From Melieria omissa (taxonomy: Eukaryota; Arthropoda; Insecta; Diptera; Ulidiidae), in assembly GCA_963971225.1 (NCBI GenBank), contig OZ020270.1:31133823-31197822 (forward strand): a stretch of DNA of 64,000 nucleotides, written 5' to 3'. Within the stretch, counting starts at the first letter, position 1. Each line of letters starts with the position of its first letter. The translations under genes were made by a program, and so were the position numbers. This document shows positions 45,441 through 55,786 of the stretch, in pieces. Below the pieces are notes generated by a model. The model saw nothing but the letters and a program-made list of their open reading frames with translations. It did no database searches and was not told where the DNA came from.

Positions 45441-46803
45441 TGCTTTGTTGTGAAATGCATTGTTTTGTAAATTTTCTTTGTTTGTCAATAATTTGTAACT
45501 GTTGGTAACTTGTAGTAAATTTCTATAAAAGATTTTGATAGAAAAAATTGTAGGCGAGTGGCAAGTATGAGTAGGAATTGTAAACAACCGTAAGGGGCTT
45601 GTGTGCAATTGTTGTTACGTAGTTCTGCGTAAACAAGTCACCGTTGGTGGCTTGTGTGTATAATGTTGTTGTGCACAAATGTGTTAACAGGTTGCCGTTA
45701 GGTGGCTTGATTGCATTGTTTGTGCAAGCGCGTGAGTCAAGCAAGTTGCCATAAGGCACTTGCGGTGTGTATAGCACTGTGCGACAGCATTTTTCACACT
45801 GGAAAAAATCCATATGGGCGTGAAACTAGAGACCAAACATAGTAATACTGCGTATTCAGTTTTCATTTCTACATCCTTTGTCCTTTTAAAAGGACTTCAA
45901 AATTTTGAAGGGGATAAAAAATAAAAAAAATATAAAAAATACTTAGCCTCGTTAAAATATGGCGATATGTATATCAAATGAAAGAGGAAAGGCTCTAGAA
46001 TTTAAATTAAATTGATTTTTTATCTATTTGTAAAAAAAGGACATGAAAAAGCTCCTTTGAAAATTTTAATCCTTTATATCCTTGAAAATTTATAACGAAT
46101 TTTCTTGAAAAGTAAGTATGTTAGAACCCAAAATCTCTTTCATCACGTGTCAAAATTTCATTACTCTAATTTTATCTGTTCGAAAGTTATTAAGAAAAAG
46201 GTGGGAGCTGCAAGTCTAATGCAGTACAAATATTCTAATTTATTTGCGTATCAGTATTTTAAATAATAAAAAAGATACAAAATCAAAGAAGCGAGAATAA
46301 TGACATTTTAACACGTGATCAAGGCGATTTTGGGTTTAAACATACCTACTTTTTAAGAAAATTCGTTATAAATTTTCAAGGATATAAAGGATTGAAATTT
46401 TCAAAGGACCTTTTTCATGTCCTTTTTTTACAAATAGATAAAAAATAAATTTTATTTAAATTCTTGACCTTTTCCTCTTTCATTTGATATACATATCGCC
46501 ATATTTTAACGAGGCTAAGTATTTTTTATATTTTTTTTATTTTTTATTCCCTTCAAAATTTTGAAGTCCTTTTAAAAGAACAAAGGATGTAGAAATGAAA
46601 AACTGAGTACGCAGTACTACTATGTTTGGTCTCTAGTTTCACGCCCATATGGATTTTTTCCAGTGTGAAAAAATTTTTTCATTTTTGTCGCACAGTGTAG
46701 TAGTTGTTGTGCAACTCAAGTGCGTGAGTGTTGTTGTTGTTGTTGTAGAGTAGGGTAAAGAGAACAAATAAGTCCAGTGTTAGATTAATATAGTGTGTAG
46801 CGA
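45441..46803 (+). other. R1-like LINE 5' untranslated region, split by a foldback element
   Basis: 45441-45774 and 46698-46803 share composition (GTTGTTGTTG runs, CAAGTGCGTGAG). The first part contains about four degenerate ~60-bp units with the theme TTGCCGTNAGGTGGCTTG. It leads directly to ORF1 at 46804. Assignment as a 5' UTR is inferred from position. Confidence 0.55.
45775..46697. mobile_element. Foldback element with ~350-bp inverted arms
   Basis: 923 bp, ends CACTGTGCGACA and TGTCGCACAGTG, TAG on both sides (45772-45774 and 46698-46700). The left arm (to about 46133) and right arm (from about 46340) are inverse copies with scattered mismatches. CACTG ends with a 3-bp duplication suit the CACTA/CMC group. 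The CACTGTG heptamer also resembles Transib ends, but no 5-bp duplication is present. No coding capacity. Confidence 0.85.
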
Positions 46804-47262
46804 GTGAATGGGCGTCCCAAGCGCAAGGGGAGTGTGACAGGGGGCTCTGCCCGGGAGCCGTCCGGTAGTGAAACGACCGACATGACGTCTTCCGATGCGG
46901 AGTCAGTGTCGGCGGACGTCCGGTCGCCCCCTCGCAAGAGGGTTGGGCACGTGGCTTCGCCCGGCAAGGGGCGCGCGGCTTTGCCCGGGGTAGGGCTTGG
47001 GCGCGCGGCTTCGCCCGATGAAGGACTTGGGCGCGCGGCTTCGCCCGGAGTAGGGCTTGGGCGCGCGGCTTTGCCCGGGGGAAGTAAGAGGCCTGGGCGC
47101 GCGGCTTCGCCCGCCGACACTTTAGGAGGAGTGATGAGTACAGATGAGGCCAGCACGTGCACGGACGGTGCTAAGTCGCCGGTCGTGAAGGCGGGTGTGC
47201 TCGTCGTTGCGGCCGGCGGTGAGGTGCCGGCTGGGCCGCGCTTGGCAGTGCGCAAGTTACGA
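46804..47262 (+). pseudogene. R1-like LINE ORF1, N-terminal part with internal repeats
   Basis: It opens with ATG at about 46808 in GC-rich sequence unlike its neighbours. The protein is low-complexity, with five repeats of the form LGRAASPG or GRAALPG between residues 50 and 100. An acidic/Ser region precedes them. It breaks off at 47262 where AT-rich repeat sequence begins. N-terminal regions of R1-clade ORF1 proteins are often disordered and basic; membership is inferred. Confidence 0.6.
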
Positions 47263-48715
47263 AGATATTCCACATTAAAAATTTGGTTTCTATGGGCAGT
47301 GTCAGGCCCCCTCGTCCGATACCCACCCTATTCCCCATGTCGAAGGGCACATCTAAATCGTAAGTTTGTGTCAAATCTCTTAACTGTGTAATTTGTAGTT
47401 CCAAAGCTATTCTAAACATTTGAGTTGCTTAAAAAGTGCCACGCTCCTTGTCCAACGCTCACAAAGATTTACCAGTCAAACGGCACATCAAACGGTGGCC
47501 CCGCACCAAATTTTAATGCTGCTCGATTTCTCATTCCGAAGATATTCCATATTGAAAATTTAAGTTGTATGGGCGGTGCCACACCCCCTTGTCGAAAACC
47601 CACCTCATTCCCCCTATCGAATCACTAAATCGTTTGACACCCATATTGCTGTGACATATATATCATGGCTGATTTGTTATTATAGTGATCGTGGCGAGAA
47701 GGCGTATTAGGTAGGCGTGATCAATCTTATATATCCTATGTTAACATCCATAAAACACGGAATCATTTGGTATTAATACTGATTTACCGACATGTACCGC
47801 AGCTTCGTTTTTTTAGTTTAATTGGCGTGGAAAGTGGGCGTGGCCGATTATATTATAGCCTATGTTTGCCGCAATGACACGCTGAATCGTTTGATACTCA
47901 TATTAATAATTTTTAATAATTGATTGGCACGACAGCCCGCTTACGCGAGACTAAGGTCTAGCTTCCCGCAGCCACCCTTGTTGTGCGTGTGAATTTGTAC
48001 GCGGGTGGAAGGGACCTACAGTTTTATGCCGGTTCCGAACGGCAGGTTGGGAGCTTTTTCATAGGCAATTTTTACTCTCAGAGGTTTGCCATTTCCAGCT
48101 AAGAGGACAGCCACCGAAAGAGAAAACGAGTACCCATATTGCTATGACAAATATACCATGGCTGATTTGTTATTATAGTGGACGTGACGAAAAGGCATAT
48201 CAGGTGGGCGTTGTCAATCTTATATATCCTATATAATATTAAATCGTTTGATACCCATATTGCTATGGCAAATATACCATGGCCATGATTGGTTATTATA
48301 GTGGGCGTGGCGAAAAGGCATATCAGATGGGCGTGGTCAATCTTATATATCCTATGTTAACATCAATGAAACACAGAATCATTTGATATTAATACTGATT
48401 CACCAACATGTAACGTAGCTTCGTTTTGTTAGTTTAGTGGGCACGGAAAGTGGGCGTGGCCGATTATGTTATAGCCTATGTTTGCCACAATGACACGCTG
48501 AGTCGTTTGATATCCATATTGCCTTACAAAAGCATACCATAGATGAGTTTTGTTACCATAGTGGGCGTAATAAGGGGGCGTGGTCCTTCTCATATAACCT
48601 ATGTACCATTCCCATAGATAAAAAATGTTTGGTGCTTGTTTCATCTAAATCGGTTCAGTGGTTTTTGCATGATTGTGGCTCAAAAAACGTCACACTTGTT
48701 TTTATATAATAGTAT
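47263..48715. repeat. AT-rich dispersed repeat region with repeated ~250-bp units
   Basis: Non-coding. Motifs ATAGTGGGCGTGGC, TCTTATATATCCTATGTTAACAT and CTGATTYACCRACATGTAACG recur at 47690-47910 and 48140-48520 in the same order, so a unit was duplicated. The right end (CATCTAAATCGGTTCAGTGG) resembles tails of dispersed insect repeats. I cannot name the family. Confidence 0.65.
47905..48130 (-). mobile_element. Short retroposon (SINE-like) with 10-bp target duplication
   Basis: 226 bp flanked by TACTCATATT (47895-47904) and TACCCATATT (48131-48140). Read on the minus strand it ends in an AT-rich tail (CAATTATTAAAAATTATTAA). It interrupts one of the surrounding repeat units. No clear RNA polymerase III box, so it may be a LINE 3' end instead. 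Confidence 0.65.
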
Positions 48716-49101
48716 AGATATCGATATGTAAGGGACAGGACTGGGTTTTGATCCGGGTTTTCGAGATTCGTAGTTTCCAGCTTCGCTGACATTTCACGGT
48801 TGGAAGTCTCGAACATGCCTTTAAGTGCAACCATTAGCTGGCTCATGTCCAATGCTTGTAGTGGCGCAGCCGCTGCAGCCGTACTTTGCTACGACGCAGC
48901 AGCAGCAGGCGATTCCTCCACCTTGGCGGACGCCTCTAGTTCTTGCGCCCCGAACTCGTGCACAGTCCAATCGACGCCTCGTGCCTCACATGCTTCTCGC
49001 AAGCGCAACTGCAACTCCACCTTTCCGCCAGCAGTCGGCAAATTCCAGGCAGCCAGCTCCTTCTTCAGCTGGTCTACCTTCAGCAGCTCGAGTTTAACCA
49101 T
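48716..49101 (-). pseudogene. Gypsy gag N-terminus with SAP-like domain
   Basis: ATG at 49099-49101, 69 bp inside the LTR-proximal leader. Residues 5-38 (LKVDQLKKELAAWNLPTAGG and following) match the helix-extended-loop-helix SAP pattern used for DNA or chromatin binding. A Gln/Ala-rich region follows, then a coil-like segment (MDMSQLMVALKGMFETSNRE) in another frame. It is cut at about 48716 by the repeat region. A SAP domain at the start of a Gypsy Gag is uncommon. Confidence 0.75.
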
Positions 49102-49170
49102 GTCCGTGCTTTTATAATTTTATTTTTTTGTTTACTTTCAATTTTCCACAATCCCACTTCTGACACCAAA
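49102..49170 (-). promoter_or_regulatory. Leader and primer-binding site of the Gypsy element
   Basis: Directly inside the 5' LTR the minus strand reads TTTGGTGTCAGAAGTGGGAT, also present at 44640. This is where the tRNA primer for minus-strand DNA binds. I do not assign the tRNA. Confidence 0.65.
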
Positions 49171-49625
49171 TGTTACGAATACTAAGTCTAGTGGGCTGTT
49201 ACGTATCTCTGGATAGTGTAATTTGAAAATCAAACAACTTTAACTATCCAAACGCAGTCAATAAGAACCAACAATCACTTTATTTCACACTTTTACACTT
49301 CACTGTCTTTACAGTTAATTATTTGCTTAATTGCTCCGTGTGGCACCTTCACTAGTCAAAATCAGACTGACTGCTGCGCCGCACCAGGCTGCCGTTTATA
49401 CCTGTCCGGCCATCGCGCAGATCGTTCTCGCACATTCCGGAGTGGACTAAAGGTTTCCATGATGATCGCGACCATCATTGCCAGGTTGGACTGAAAGTTT
49501 CCATCATTGCCAGGTTGGCCTAACAGTTTCCCTTATTATCGCGGCCGTCGTTGCGAGATTGAATTATAGCACGGCACGTAGCGACAGGGTTGCTTTGCAC
49601 AGCGACAGACTGTCTTATCGTTACA
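49171..49625 (-). repeat. LTR of Ty3/Gypsy element (5' LTR in element sense)
   Basis: 455 bp, TGTTACGAATACTAAG to CGTTACA, near-identical to 33930-34387. Flank ATAT on its outer side. The few differences between the LTRs give the age of this insertion relative to its nested passengers. Confidence 0.9.
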
Positions 49626-50100
49626 ATATATTTCAACAACAAATTAAGAACATATTAAACCAATATAATACCGAAGCCTCAGGAGAGTCTTCAATTAAAA
49701 GAAGGAGGAGTTACGTCTACGGCTACGCCGACAGCGACGACAATCAAAATGCTCACAACAACAGCAGCGCCAACAGTAACAGTGACGCCAACAGCAACGA
49801 AAACGCCAACAATAGCATAGCAGAAGCGCCAACAGTAACAAAAACGCTAACAGCAGCAGAATTGCGGACGGTGACAAGAACGCCGACAAATCAATTCCCA
49901 ATAAATTGGGCCACCGCTTAAACCACAAAATCAGCAAATATTTTAAGTGCTAAGTTAGGCAAATATAGAATATAAATAGCGGTAAGAGCAGAACAATTGT
50001 GCAGTTAGTGATTGTACTCATAAATTTTTGTTTTGTTCCTTGTTCACTCCTCTCGGGAGCATAGGGCCTCCACAAGACAGCCTTGTGTTGGTTACATTAA
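49626..50100 (+). other. Errantivirus env end, polypurine tract and 3' LTR
   Basis: After the ATAT duplication a short frame completes the env C-terminus and stops at about 49661. A polypurine tract (AAAAGAAGGAGG, 49697-49708) precedes AGTTACGTC, the AGTT start common in errantiviral LTRs. The LTR start is rich in CAACA/GCCAAC triplets. A TATA box (TATAAATAG) at 49971 and an initiator-like CAGTTAGTG at about 49998 suggest its promoter. The right boundary is uncertain. Confidence 0.65.
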
Positions 50101-50394
50101 TCAGTTGTGTTGTTCTGCCAGGGTAGGTGATTGGCCTGCCGCAGGTAGTCCTAAGTGATGGAATCATCTAACGCCGCTCAGGAACGTCGCCTCCGCTCGT
50201 AGCGCCATCTGTTGTGAGGAGGTTACAGCAGAATGGTTGGGGACCTCGCTAGATCAGGTTGGTGGTGGTGCGCGCTGTTTTCGCAGTTGTGCGCTTCCCC
50301 TTGCAGATAGATGTCGCTCGTGCGCCTGTTTTGCGTAACTGTTTATTTGTTTGCTTTTTATCAGCCGCACAGCGCATAATTGCGCGTTCTATTG
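50101..50394. other. Unassigned; possible minus-strand LINE 3' UTR
   Basis: No ORF. On the minus strand, GGAGGCCCTATGCTCCCGAG (about 50055-50074) resembles conserved 3' UTR ends of some insect LINEs. Evidence is weak. Confidence 0.35.
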
Positions 50395-50594
50395 CGTGAA
50401 AGTAAGTGGAATAGGAATAATTGGGTTGGGAATCAATGAACTTGGATATGTTGCAGGGTTTTTAGGAAAATTTAGAGAACAGGAAAAATCGGAAAAATTT
50501 GATGGAAAAGTGCGGGGACCGAACACACGGCGGGAGTTGAACCCACGACCTCTGGGATGACAGTCTAGTGCACTCACGCTAGGCTATCGAGGCT
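50395..50594 (-). mobile_element. tRNA-derived SINE (tRNA-Asp-like head)
   Basis: The minus strand from 50594 reads like a tRNA: AGCCTCGATAGCCTAGCGTG (A box), an anticodon-like CTGTCATC with GTC, then GGGTTCAACTCCCGCC (B box and T arm) ending near 50528. An unrelated body of about 130 bp follows on the minus strand to about 50395. A tRNA head fused to an unrelated tail is the SINE layout. As a tRNA gene it is poor, since the acceptor stem does not pair. Confidence 0.65.
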
Positions 50595-50639
50595 GCTCAT
50601 AAAATAAAGCAGTAAAAACTTTAAAATTAATTTTTTAAT

Positions 50640-51700
50640 AGCGTCCCGAAGGACGTTCGTAGGTCGCATGAGGAAGGGGGTGAGGGCGGCGGCTGTTGAC
50701 CAGGGGCCACCTGCGCCAGAGGCGCAGGCGTCGGTGGTTGCCCTGAAGGCCATCACGGCAAAAGTCATGGCGGCCGTGATTGGGGTGGATGGTGTCAGCG
50801 CGAAGAAGGTGGTTGAGGTCGCGGGCAAGTATGACCTGTTGCTCATGTAGCTCGTGGCCGCGAATGCCACGTTGAAGGGTCATATCGCTGGCCTGGAGAG
50901 CGCGGGAGTTTCGGCCTCACGGGCCATGCCGGCGCCGGTTGCGGTGCGTGTGGGCGCCCCCCAGGCGGCCGCTGCTTTGGCGCCGGTGTCTGTACCGGTT
51001 GCGCATACCGTGACTGTGCAGCCGGCGCAGACTTGGTCCGTTGTTGTCCGGAGCCGCGATTCCAAGGCATCGGGGAAAGAAGTGGCCACCAAGGTCGTTA
51101 AAAAGGCGGGTCCTTCACTGGGCGTGAGGTGAAGCCACTGCGTGGTGGCGGTGCGATTATTCGCACCCCCTCCAAGGCCGAAGCAGTGAAGCTGACCCAG
51201 AATACCAAACTGAGCGAGCTTGGCTTAACGTGGCTACGAACGAGAAGCTGGGCCCGAGGGTTGTCGTCCATGGGGAGATTTCTCCGAGTGAATTCATGGA
51301 GGAGCTCTATGAGTTGAACCTCAAAGAGCGGATAAGCCCGGCTGCCTTTAAGAAAGGCGTCCGCATGGTGAGTCGCCCGTGGACGGTAGGCTCTGGTGGA
51401 GCATCCAACGTCGTGTTGGAAGGGAACGAAGGCTTGCTTCGCCTCTTCTGGAGGCGGAGCGATGCTACATCAAGTGGTTTTCGTTCCGCGTGCGGCCCTT
51501 CATGCCGATGCCTGGCTGCTTCAGGTGTTTGAGCTTTGACCACAGAGTGGCTGAGTGCCGTATGAAAGCGGACGTTTGTCGGCGCTGTGGCCAGAGCGGT
51601 CATCGCGTCCAGCAATTAGCTGTATTGCCGGAATTGCGCGTTCCGGGGCAAGCCGGCTGGAGATTACATGATGTCCACCGACTGTCCGGCGTACAGACAG
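50640..51700 (+). pseudogene. R1-clade LINE copy 1, ORF1 (Gag-like), decayed
   Basis: GC-rich. Pieces in different frames: 50668-50850, 50854-51125, 51230-51530 and 51500-51700. The third piece contains VVVHGEISPSEFMEELYELN, typical of the RRM-like part of R1 ORF1. The last has zinc knuckles CFRCLSFDHRVAEC and CRRCGQSGHR. At least four frame breaks. These proteins bind the element RNA. Confidence 0.8.
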
Positions 51701-51701
51701 T

Positions 51702-52151
51702 ATGAAGCGTAAGCGAATACTGGAGGACTGTGTTCTGCAACGTTGGCAACAGCGTTGGGACGAAAGTCCCCGTGGCAGAACGACATATGAATATATACGG
51801 GACGTGAGGTTCGTGGTAGGGCTCAGGGATTTCGGCTTCGGCTTGAGCCTTGGGTTCCTACTCACTGGACATGGGTCACTCAATGCATTCTTGCATAAGA
51901 GAGCCCTGAGTGCAAGTGCAGAGTGTATGTGTGGGGCTGCGCGTGAGGATTGGTTGCATGTGTTATGTGAGTGCCCGTTGTATTCAGATTTGAGGGACCT
52001 TGGGCGGATGGGGATTAGTCGGACTGACGGTGTGTGGTGTGTGCGTGAAGCACTCTCCACCAGCCAGCTGATTGCCATATTGAATGAATATGCGAATGCT
52101 GTGTTTCGGCGGCGACGGCAGTTTGGTGTATTGCCAAGTGTGAATGTGTGA
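51702..52151 (+). pseudogene. R1-clade LINE copy 1, ORF2 C-terminus
   Basis: 149 residues: WQQRWDESPRGRTTYEYIRD, LLTGHGSLNAFLHKRAL and the zinc-binding C-x-C...H...C (MCGAAREDWLHVLCECP). This is the end of an R1-type ORF2. The join to ORF1 at 51700 means that endonuclease and RT, about 2.7 kb, are deleted from this copy. Confidence 0.83.
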
Positions 52152-52640
52152 GCGGGCTGTGTGGGGGGGCCGGTCTATTGAGTGGATGAATGAATGCGCA
52201 CGTGAATGAGGTCAAGTGCGGTGCGGTGGTCACCAGTCCACGAGCTAAATGGGGCTCAACTGGTAGTAGCACGGCTACGAGGTCTGACCAGAGGCTTTGT
52301 CTGGTACCACGGGAATCAGGGTGCCCCTGGAGCCTTGTGCTTCAGCCTGATTATGGGAATGGCCCCCTCGGGGAGTTCCGTGGTGGCGTGGTTTAACACC
52401 CAAATGCGGGTAGAGTTTCGACTCGGCGTGGAGTTGCGTTTACAACCGGGTGCCGGACCCATAGCACGGCAGAGGTTTAGATAGGCCTCGATCCCTACCA
52501 AGGAGGGGAAATGTCCATTTACATTAACCCAATTGGTACCGGGAGCTTGCTCTCGGGGCGCTTATCAATGCTTAATTTTGATACGCTGTACTTTTGAGCA
52601 CCGTGGGGTTAGGCCACACTGTGGCGGCACTCACGTTAAA
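52152..52640 (+). other. 3' UTR of R1-clade LINE copy 1
   Basis: GC-rich non-coding sequence after the ORF2 stop, no long frame. It ends near the ATGTCCGGCGTACAG of the next R1 copy. Confidence 0.55.
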
Positions 52641-53107
52641 AATACGACATTCAATGTCCGGCGTACAGCTAAATTGTGGCCAGGGCGCAGGCTCGTCATT
52701 GATGGGTCTGCAGGCAATACAGCTTAATTGTCAGGGCGCATATGTTGTGATGTGTGAGCTAGGTGTGTGTATGAGTGAATGTGGCAGTGCTATTGCCCTG
52801 GTGCAGGAACCGTACGCCACCAATGGTGTCGTACGGGGCATACCTGCAGCTGTGCAGGTCTTATCTGACACCAGGGGCAAATGCAGCTGTAATTGTGAAT
52901 GACGTCCATCTGGACTGTATGGTTGTGTTGTTTGTTTTTTTTTTTTTTTTTTTTTTTTTTTGCAGAGGGGAAAAAGCATTGAAAGCCGGAGTGAGGGACT
53001 TGAAACACCCACTAAAAAACCCCTCTCTCCTAACCTGCTAGCACGGGACTTTATGTTAAAAATTACTTCGTGTCTAACAGTTGCGGCGCAGCTAAGCGCT
53101 TACCACA

Positions 53108-55786
53108 TTAGACACTGATTTCAGCGTATGCTACAGATCTTCGCTGGCGTTCAATCACGCGCAGCTCCTTCATGATACGGACGGACGTGGAGCTTACCGC
53201 CTCCCATTTCTCCAGTGTGTCGCACATGTGGTTTGTGAGGTTCGCCGCTGTGGGACACTGCCCAAATACCGATCGCAGCGAGCTACGGGCCTCGCTAAAA
53301 CGCGGACATTCCAGCAGCACGTGATGTGCATTTTCTGGTACTCCGGGACAAAGGGGACAAAAGGGCTCCTGCTCGTGTTTGAACCTGAACAGGTATTCTT
53401 TAAAACACCCATGCCCACTGAGTATCTGAGTCAGGTGATGGTTGAGTTCGCCATGCTTCCTGTTTACCCAGCGAGCTATGTCGGGTATCAGCTGATACGT
53501 CCATCTCCCCTTGCTGGACTGGTCCCACTTCTGCTGCCACTCACTAATGGTGGCGTTGCGTTCCGCTGTTTTTGTCGCTGCCGCAGGTCTTGCACCAGCC
53601 TTGTAGAGGCGTTTCATCTCTTTCGCCAGCAGGTCTATTGGCGGTTTGCTGGCAATGACGCAAATGGCATCATCGGACACCGTGCGAAAGGCGCTTGCGA
53701 TGCGCAGTGCACTAAGTCGATGGGTGGCTTGGGCTGCTTTTATGTATGCCTTGAACCTCACGGCGTCTGCCCATACGGGCGCCGCATAAAACAGTGTGCT
53801 GTCTACCACGCTCGAGAGAAGCTTCCTCCGACCTGAGCGAGGGCCCCCCATGTTGGGCATAATGCGGCTAAGCGCGCCGTTCACCTTTGTGGCCTTATCA
53901 CTCACGCATTTAAGGTGTTCCTTGAACGTCATTTTTGCGTCCAGTATGACGCCAAGATATCGTAGGTGAGGCTGCGATGTTATTTGATGTCCGTTTATTG
54001 TAAGCGTGAACACCTCGCGTACCTTCCTGCTACTCATCAGCACTGCCTCGGTCTTATGCGCCGCCAGCTCGAGTTTCGCCTCTTTTAACCAGGCACAAAC
54101 ACAGTTTAATGCGTCATTGCAGCTTGACTGCAGCGCGCGTATGTGCTTGGCAACTGCCACCATCGCAATATCGTCTGCATATCCGATCAGCTGGACGCCG
54201 TCAGGAAGTTTCAGGCGCAGGATGCCATCATACATTACGTTCCACAAGGTTGGCCCCAGCACGGACCCCTGTGGAACTCCACCTGTGACCGTGTATTGTC
54301 TCACACCGTCGTCAGTGTCGTATAGAAGCACTCGGTTACGGAAGTAGTCCGCAATCAGGCTCTGCAGGTACGCAGGAATCCGGAACTGCTTGAGTGCCGC
54401 CATGATTCGCGCCCAGTTGGCCGAGTTGAAGGCGTTTTTGACGTCCAGTATTTCCTTGATGCATGCGTTGTATAGGCTGGCAAAAGTGTCAGGGCTCGCA
54501 TTGATGGCTGCCTTGAGCGCAATATTTGGCACGCCGTCGAGGCCCGGCGCCTTGCCGTCGCTGATTCTATGCAATGTTAGCAAGACCTCATCAGCGGTTA
54601 CTTCAGGGATATCACCCATGTCCTGGCTAGCTTGGAGGTGTTGTTCCGTTTGTGGGGGAAAGAGAGTAGTTACCACCACACTCAGGAGCGCCGGGTCAGA
54701 AGGCTGCGGTGATCTAGGCCCCTTAATCCGACCCATGACCTCCTTGTAGGCCTTGCCCCATGGATCCACGTCGGCCTCGGTGCACAGCGCCTTGAAATAG
54801 GCCTCTTTGCTGCTGCGAATGGCCTTCGTTAGCGCCTTTCTGCAGACTTTGTAGTGGTCCCACAAGGCGCCCCATTCCGGGCGGTTTCTCGCTCGCTGCG
54901 CCTTCCTTCGTGCCTGGTGGCAGCTTTTTCTCCGAGCAGCTATGTCACTGTTCCACCAGTAAGCTGGCTTCCTGCCAACCTTACTTTTGATCCTAGGCAT
55001 TGCAGCGTCACATGCCTTGTGCAGCCTGCTTGTAATTTCTGACGCCATTTTAACCGCTGTGCCCAGCTGCACCTCATCCTCCCGCCACACGTAATCGAAA
55101 ATGTCGGCGTCGAAGGCATGCTTCTTCCAGCTTCTTGCCTGCGCTCTGTGAATTTGCGGCTTTACTCCCCGCACCTGCAGGTTCAGCTCCATCACTATCG
55201 CCAGGTGGTCGCTGTGCGTGTACATGTTACTAACACACCACTGAGTATGACGCGCAATCGAGCTGTGGGCGAAGGTGAGGTCAATCACGGACCTACCTCT
55301 GCCGTTGTCAAAAGTGTGTTGCCCGCTGTGGTTCAACAGCTCCAGCTCAAGCGGCGCTATGCACTCTAGCAGAGTTTTTCCTCGCCAGTTTGTTCGTGAG
55401 CTGCCCCAGACCGTTGACCAGGCATTAAAGTCGCCTGCCACTATCGCTGGCGTCTTGCCCTGCACCTCCATTACCAGGTCTGTCAGCATGCGCTCGAAAT
55501 CATCCCCACTCATGCTTGGGGGCGCATAGCACATAAAAAAGAAGATCCCGTCGACCTTAACCCACGTGAACCCTTGATGTAGGGCCGCCATTTTGCTCTG
55601 AAAGGGGCGGCCATTTAGAGCCCAGATTGCGGCTTTGCCGCTTGAATCAGACGCCCATTCTTGCCCCTCCACGTCCGCGTACTGTTCGCACAGTAAAGCC
55701 AAGTCGAATTTGTGCTCCATCGCCGCTTGCTCCAACAGGTCCTGAGCTGCTGCGCAGTGATTCAGATTGAGCTGTACGACTTTCAT
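53108..55786 (-). CDS. R1-clade ORF2 with in-frame RT deletion
   Basis: 892 residues, uninterrupted. Endonuclease 1-220 (VVQLNLNHC, AGDFNAWSTVWGS, THSDHLAI); RT from about 400, with LDVKNAFNSANW, VTGGVPQGSVLGPTLW and the catalytic GYADDIAM; a C-terminal zinc motif CPLCPGVPENAHHVLLECP. Near residue 445 the protein jumps from LYNACIKEI straight to LDVKNAFNS. The usual fingers segment with SYRPICLL and GFR, roughly 85-95 residues, is missing while the frame is kept. The enzyme is therefore almost certainly inactive. The ATG overlaps the ORF1 stop (ATGA), an R1-type coupling. Confidence 0.88.
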   Translation of the reverse strand: MKVVQLNLNHCAAAQDLLEQAAMEHKFDLALLCEQYADVEGQEWASDSSGKAAIWALNGRPFQSKMAALHQGFTWVKVDGIFFFMCYAPPSMSGDDFERMLTDLVMEVQGKTPAIVAGDFNAWSTVWGSSRTNWRGKTLLECIAPLELELLNHSGQHTFDNGRGRSVIDLTFAHSSIARHTQWCVSNMYTHSDHLAIVMELNLQVRGVKPQIHRAQARSWKKHAFDADIFDYVWREDEVQLGTAVKMASEITSRLHKACDAAMPRIKSKVGRKPAYWWNSDIAARRKSCHQARRKAQRARNRPEWGALWDHYKVCRKALTKAIRSSKEAYFKALCTEADVDPWGKAYKEVMGRIKGPRSPQPSDPALLSVVVTTLFPPQTEQHLQASQDMGDIPEVTADEVLLTLHRISDGKAPGLDGVPNIALKAAINASPDTFASLYNACIKEILDVKNAFNSANWARIMAALKQFRIPAYLQSLIADYFRNRVLLYDTDDGVRQYTVTGGVPQGSVLGPTLWNVMYDGILRLKLPDGVQLIGYADDIAMVAVAKHIRALQSSCNDALNCVCAWLKEAKLELAAHKTEAVLMSSRKVREVFTLTINGHQITSQPHLRYLGVILDAKMTFKEHLKCVSDKATKVNGALSRIMPNMGGPRSGRRKLLSSVVDSTLFYAAPVWADAVRFKAYIKAAQATHRLSALRIASAFRTVSDDAICVIASKPPIDLLAKEMKRLYKAGARPAAATKTAERNATISEWQQKWDQSSKGRWTYQLIPDIARWVNRKHGELNHHLTQILSGHGCFKEYLFRFKHEQEPFCPLCPGVPENAHHVLLECPRFSEARSSLRSVFGQCPTAANLTNHMCDTLEKWEAVSSTSVRIMKELRVIERQRRSVAYAEISV

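Noticed and set aside
49478..49921. 147-codon frame across the LTR border
   Set aside because: It joins LTR sequence of one element to env end and LTR of another; the repeat-rich tail is low-complexity LTR sequence.
52915..52965. Long T-run that could be a terminator or assembly gap
   Set aside because: It is the poly(A) tail of the minus-strand LINE ending there, supported by the flanking duplication.
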